Both the position numbers and the translations under genes were made by a program. 15,742 bases of DNA from an uncultured Flavobacteriales bacterium (GTDB lineage Bacteria > Bacteroidota > Bacteroidia > Flavobacteriales_D > Crocinitomicaceae): assembly GCA_937973685.1 (NCBI GenBank), contig CALJKJ010000052.1:1-15742 (forward strand). Direction: 5' to 3'. Of the stretch, positions 15,495 through 15,742 are shown in pieces. Below the pieces are notes generated by a model. The model saw nothing but the letters and a program-made list of their open reading frames with translations, had not been told where the DNA came from and made no database searches. The number at the start of each line of letters is the position of its first letter. The stretch's first letter is position 1.

Positions 15495-15742
15495 TTAGCT
15501 CAAAGAGAATCTTTTAAATTCTGAAACAGTCAAACCATTTTCAGTTGATTTCAAGAAATCTTCCACAGTCATTTTGTTGTCACGAATAAATTCTTGACTT
15601 AACAATGTGTTTTCTTTGAAGAATTTAGCCAAACGTCCTTGAGCGATTTTCTCAGCCATTTCAGCTGGTTTACCTTCTTGGATAGCTAAATCTTTACCAA
15701 CTTCAATTTCACGTTCGATTGTACGAGGATCAACTCCATCTT
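15495..15742 (-). CDS. tsf: Elongation factor Ts, C-terminal part (partial)
   Basis: The minus strand encodes the last 81 residues of EF-Ts, the nucleotide-exchange factor that regenerates EF-Tu-GTP. Its 5' part lies beyond the right edge. Recognisable segments are GKDLAIQEGKPAEMAEKIA, GRLAKFFKENTLLSQEF, NKMTVEDFL and the terminal SEFKRFSLS before TAA at 15497-15495. The GKP...KI-x-G...NTLL-x-Q-x-F and F-x-RF order is that of the C-terminal dimerisation/EF-Tu contact region in the family. Position beside pyrH and frr fits the conserved rpsB-tsf-pyrH-frr cluster. It is followed by a strong intrinsic terminator. Confidence 0.95.
   Translation of the reverse strand, partial: DGVDPRTIEREIEVGKDLAIQEGKPAEMAEKIAQGRLAKFFKENTLLSQEFIRDNKMTVEDFLKSTENGLTVSEFKRFSLS

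Overview
The window looks like chromosomal DNA of a member of the Bacteroidota, most likely the order Flavobacteriales and possibly close to Crocinitomicaceae/Fluviicola. The support is the 5' part of a 16S rRNA gene with Flavobacteriia-like wording, low GC, promoters of the Bacteroidota type (TTG, about 19 bases, TAnnTTTG) and weak Shine-Dalgarno sites. The family-level placement rests on recall of 16S sequences, not on a search. Nearly all of the window is dense, ordinary-looking chromosome. No insertion sequence, prophage, CRISPR array or tRNA was found.

Layout. Bases 1-541 are the first third of a 16S rRNA gene on the minus strand. Its leader (542-~767) carries a boxA-like antitermination site, and it is preceded by two near-identical tandem promoters exactly 120 bp apart (774-803 and 894-923). 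Immediately upstream and codirectional is pfkA (phosphofructokinase). A plus-strand pair follows: an ECF sigma factor and an overlapping single-pass membrane protein with periplasmic TPR repeats (2080-3697). It ends in a bidirectional terminator shared with the convergent minus-strand block.

The minus-strand block (10002 down to 3725) reads, in transcription order: mbnP-like lipoprotein, mbnH-like di-heme peroxidase (4-bp overlap), a 474-residue uncharacterised protein with a cytidylyltransferase-like GxFxPxTxxH motif, a WYL-domain regulator, paaG and paaH. The last four are separated by only 15-30 bp. MbnH enzymes convert a tryptophan of MbnP to kynurenine to create a copper site. PaaG and PaaH act on ring-opened phenylacetyl-CoA intermediates, but no other paa gene is present here.

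Divergent from mbnP is a 1046-residue AddA/RecB-type helicase-nuclease on the plus strand. Its predicted promoter abuts and shares one base with a perfect 18-bp palindrome. Its 3' end overlaps, tail to tail, the last gene of the translation cluster.

The right end is the conserved tsf-pyrH-frr translation/nucleotide cluster on the minus strand, with a small lipoprotein after frr. The cluster is interrupted by an opposite-strand gene for a DUF2007-like protein that has one CxxC pair on each side of a membrane segment. The C-terminus of EF-Ts (tsf) runs off the right edge.

The points most worth a second look are the mbnP-mbnH pair outside any visible methanobactin locus, the palindrome at the helicase promoter, the 474-residue orphan family, and the sigma/TPR pair.
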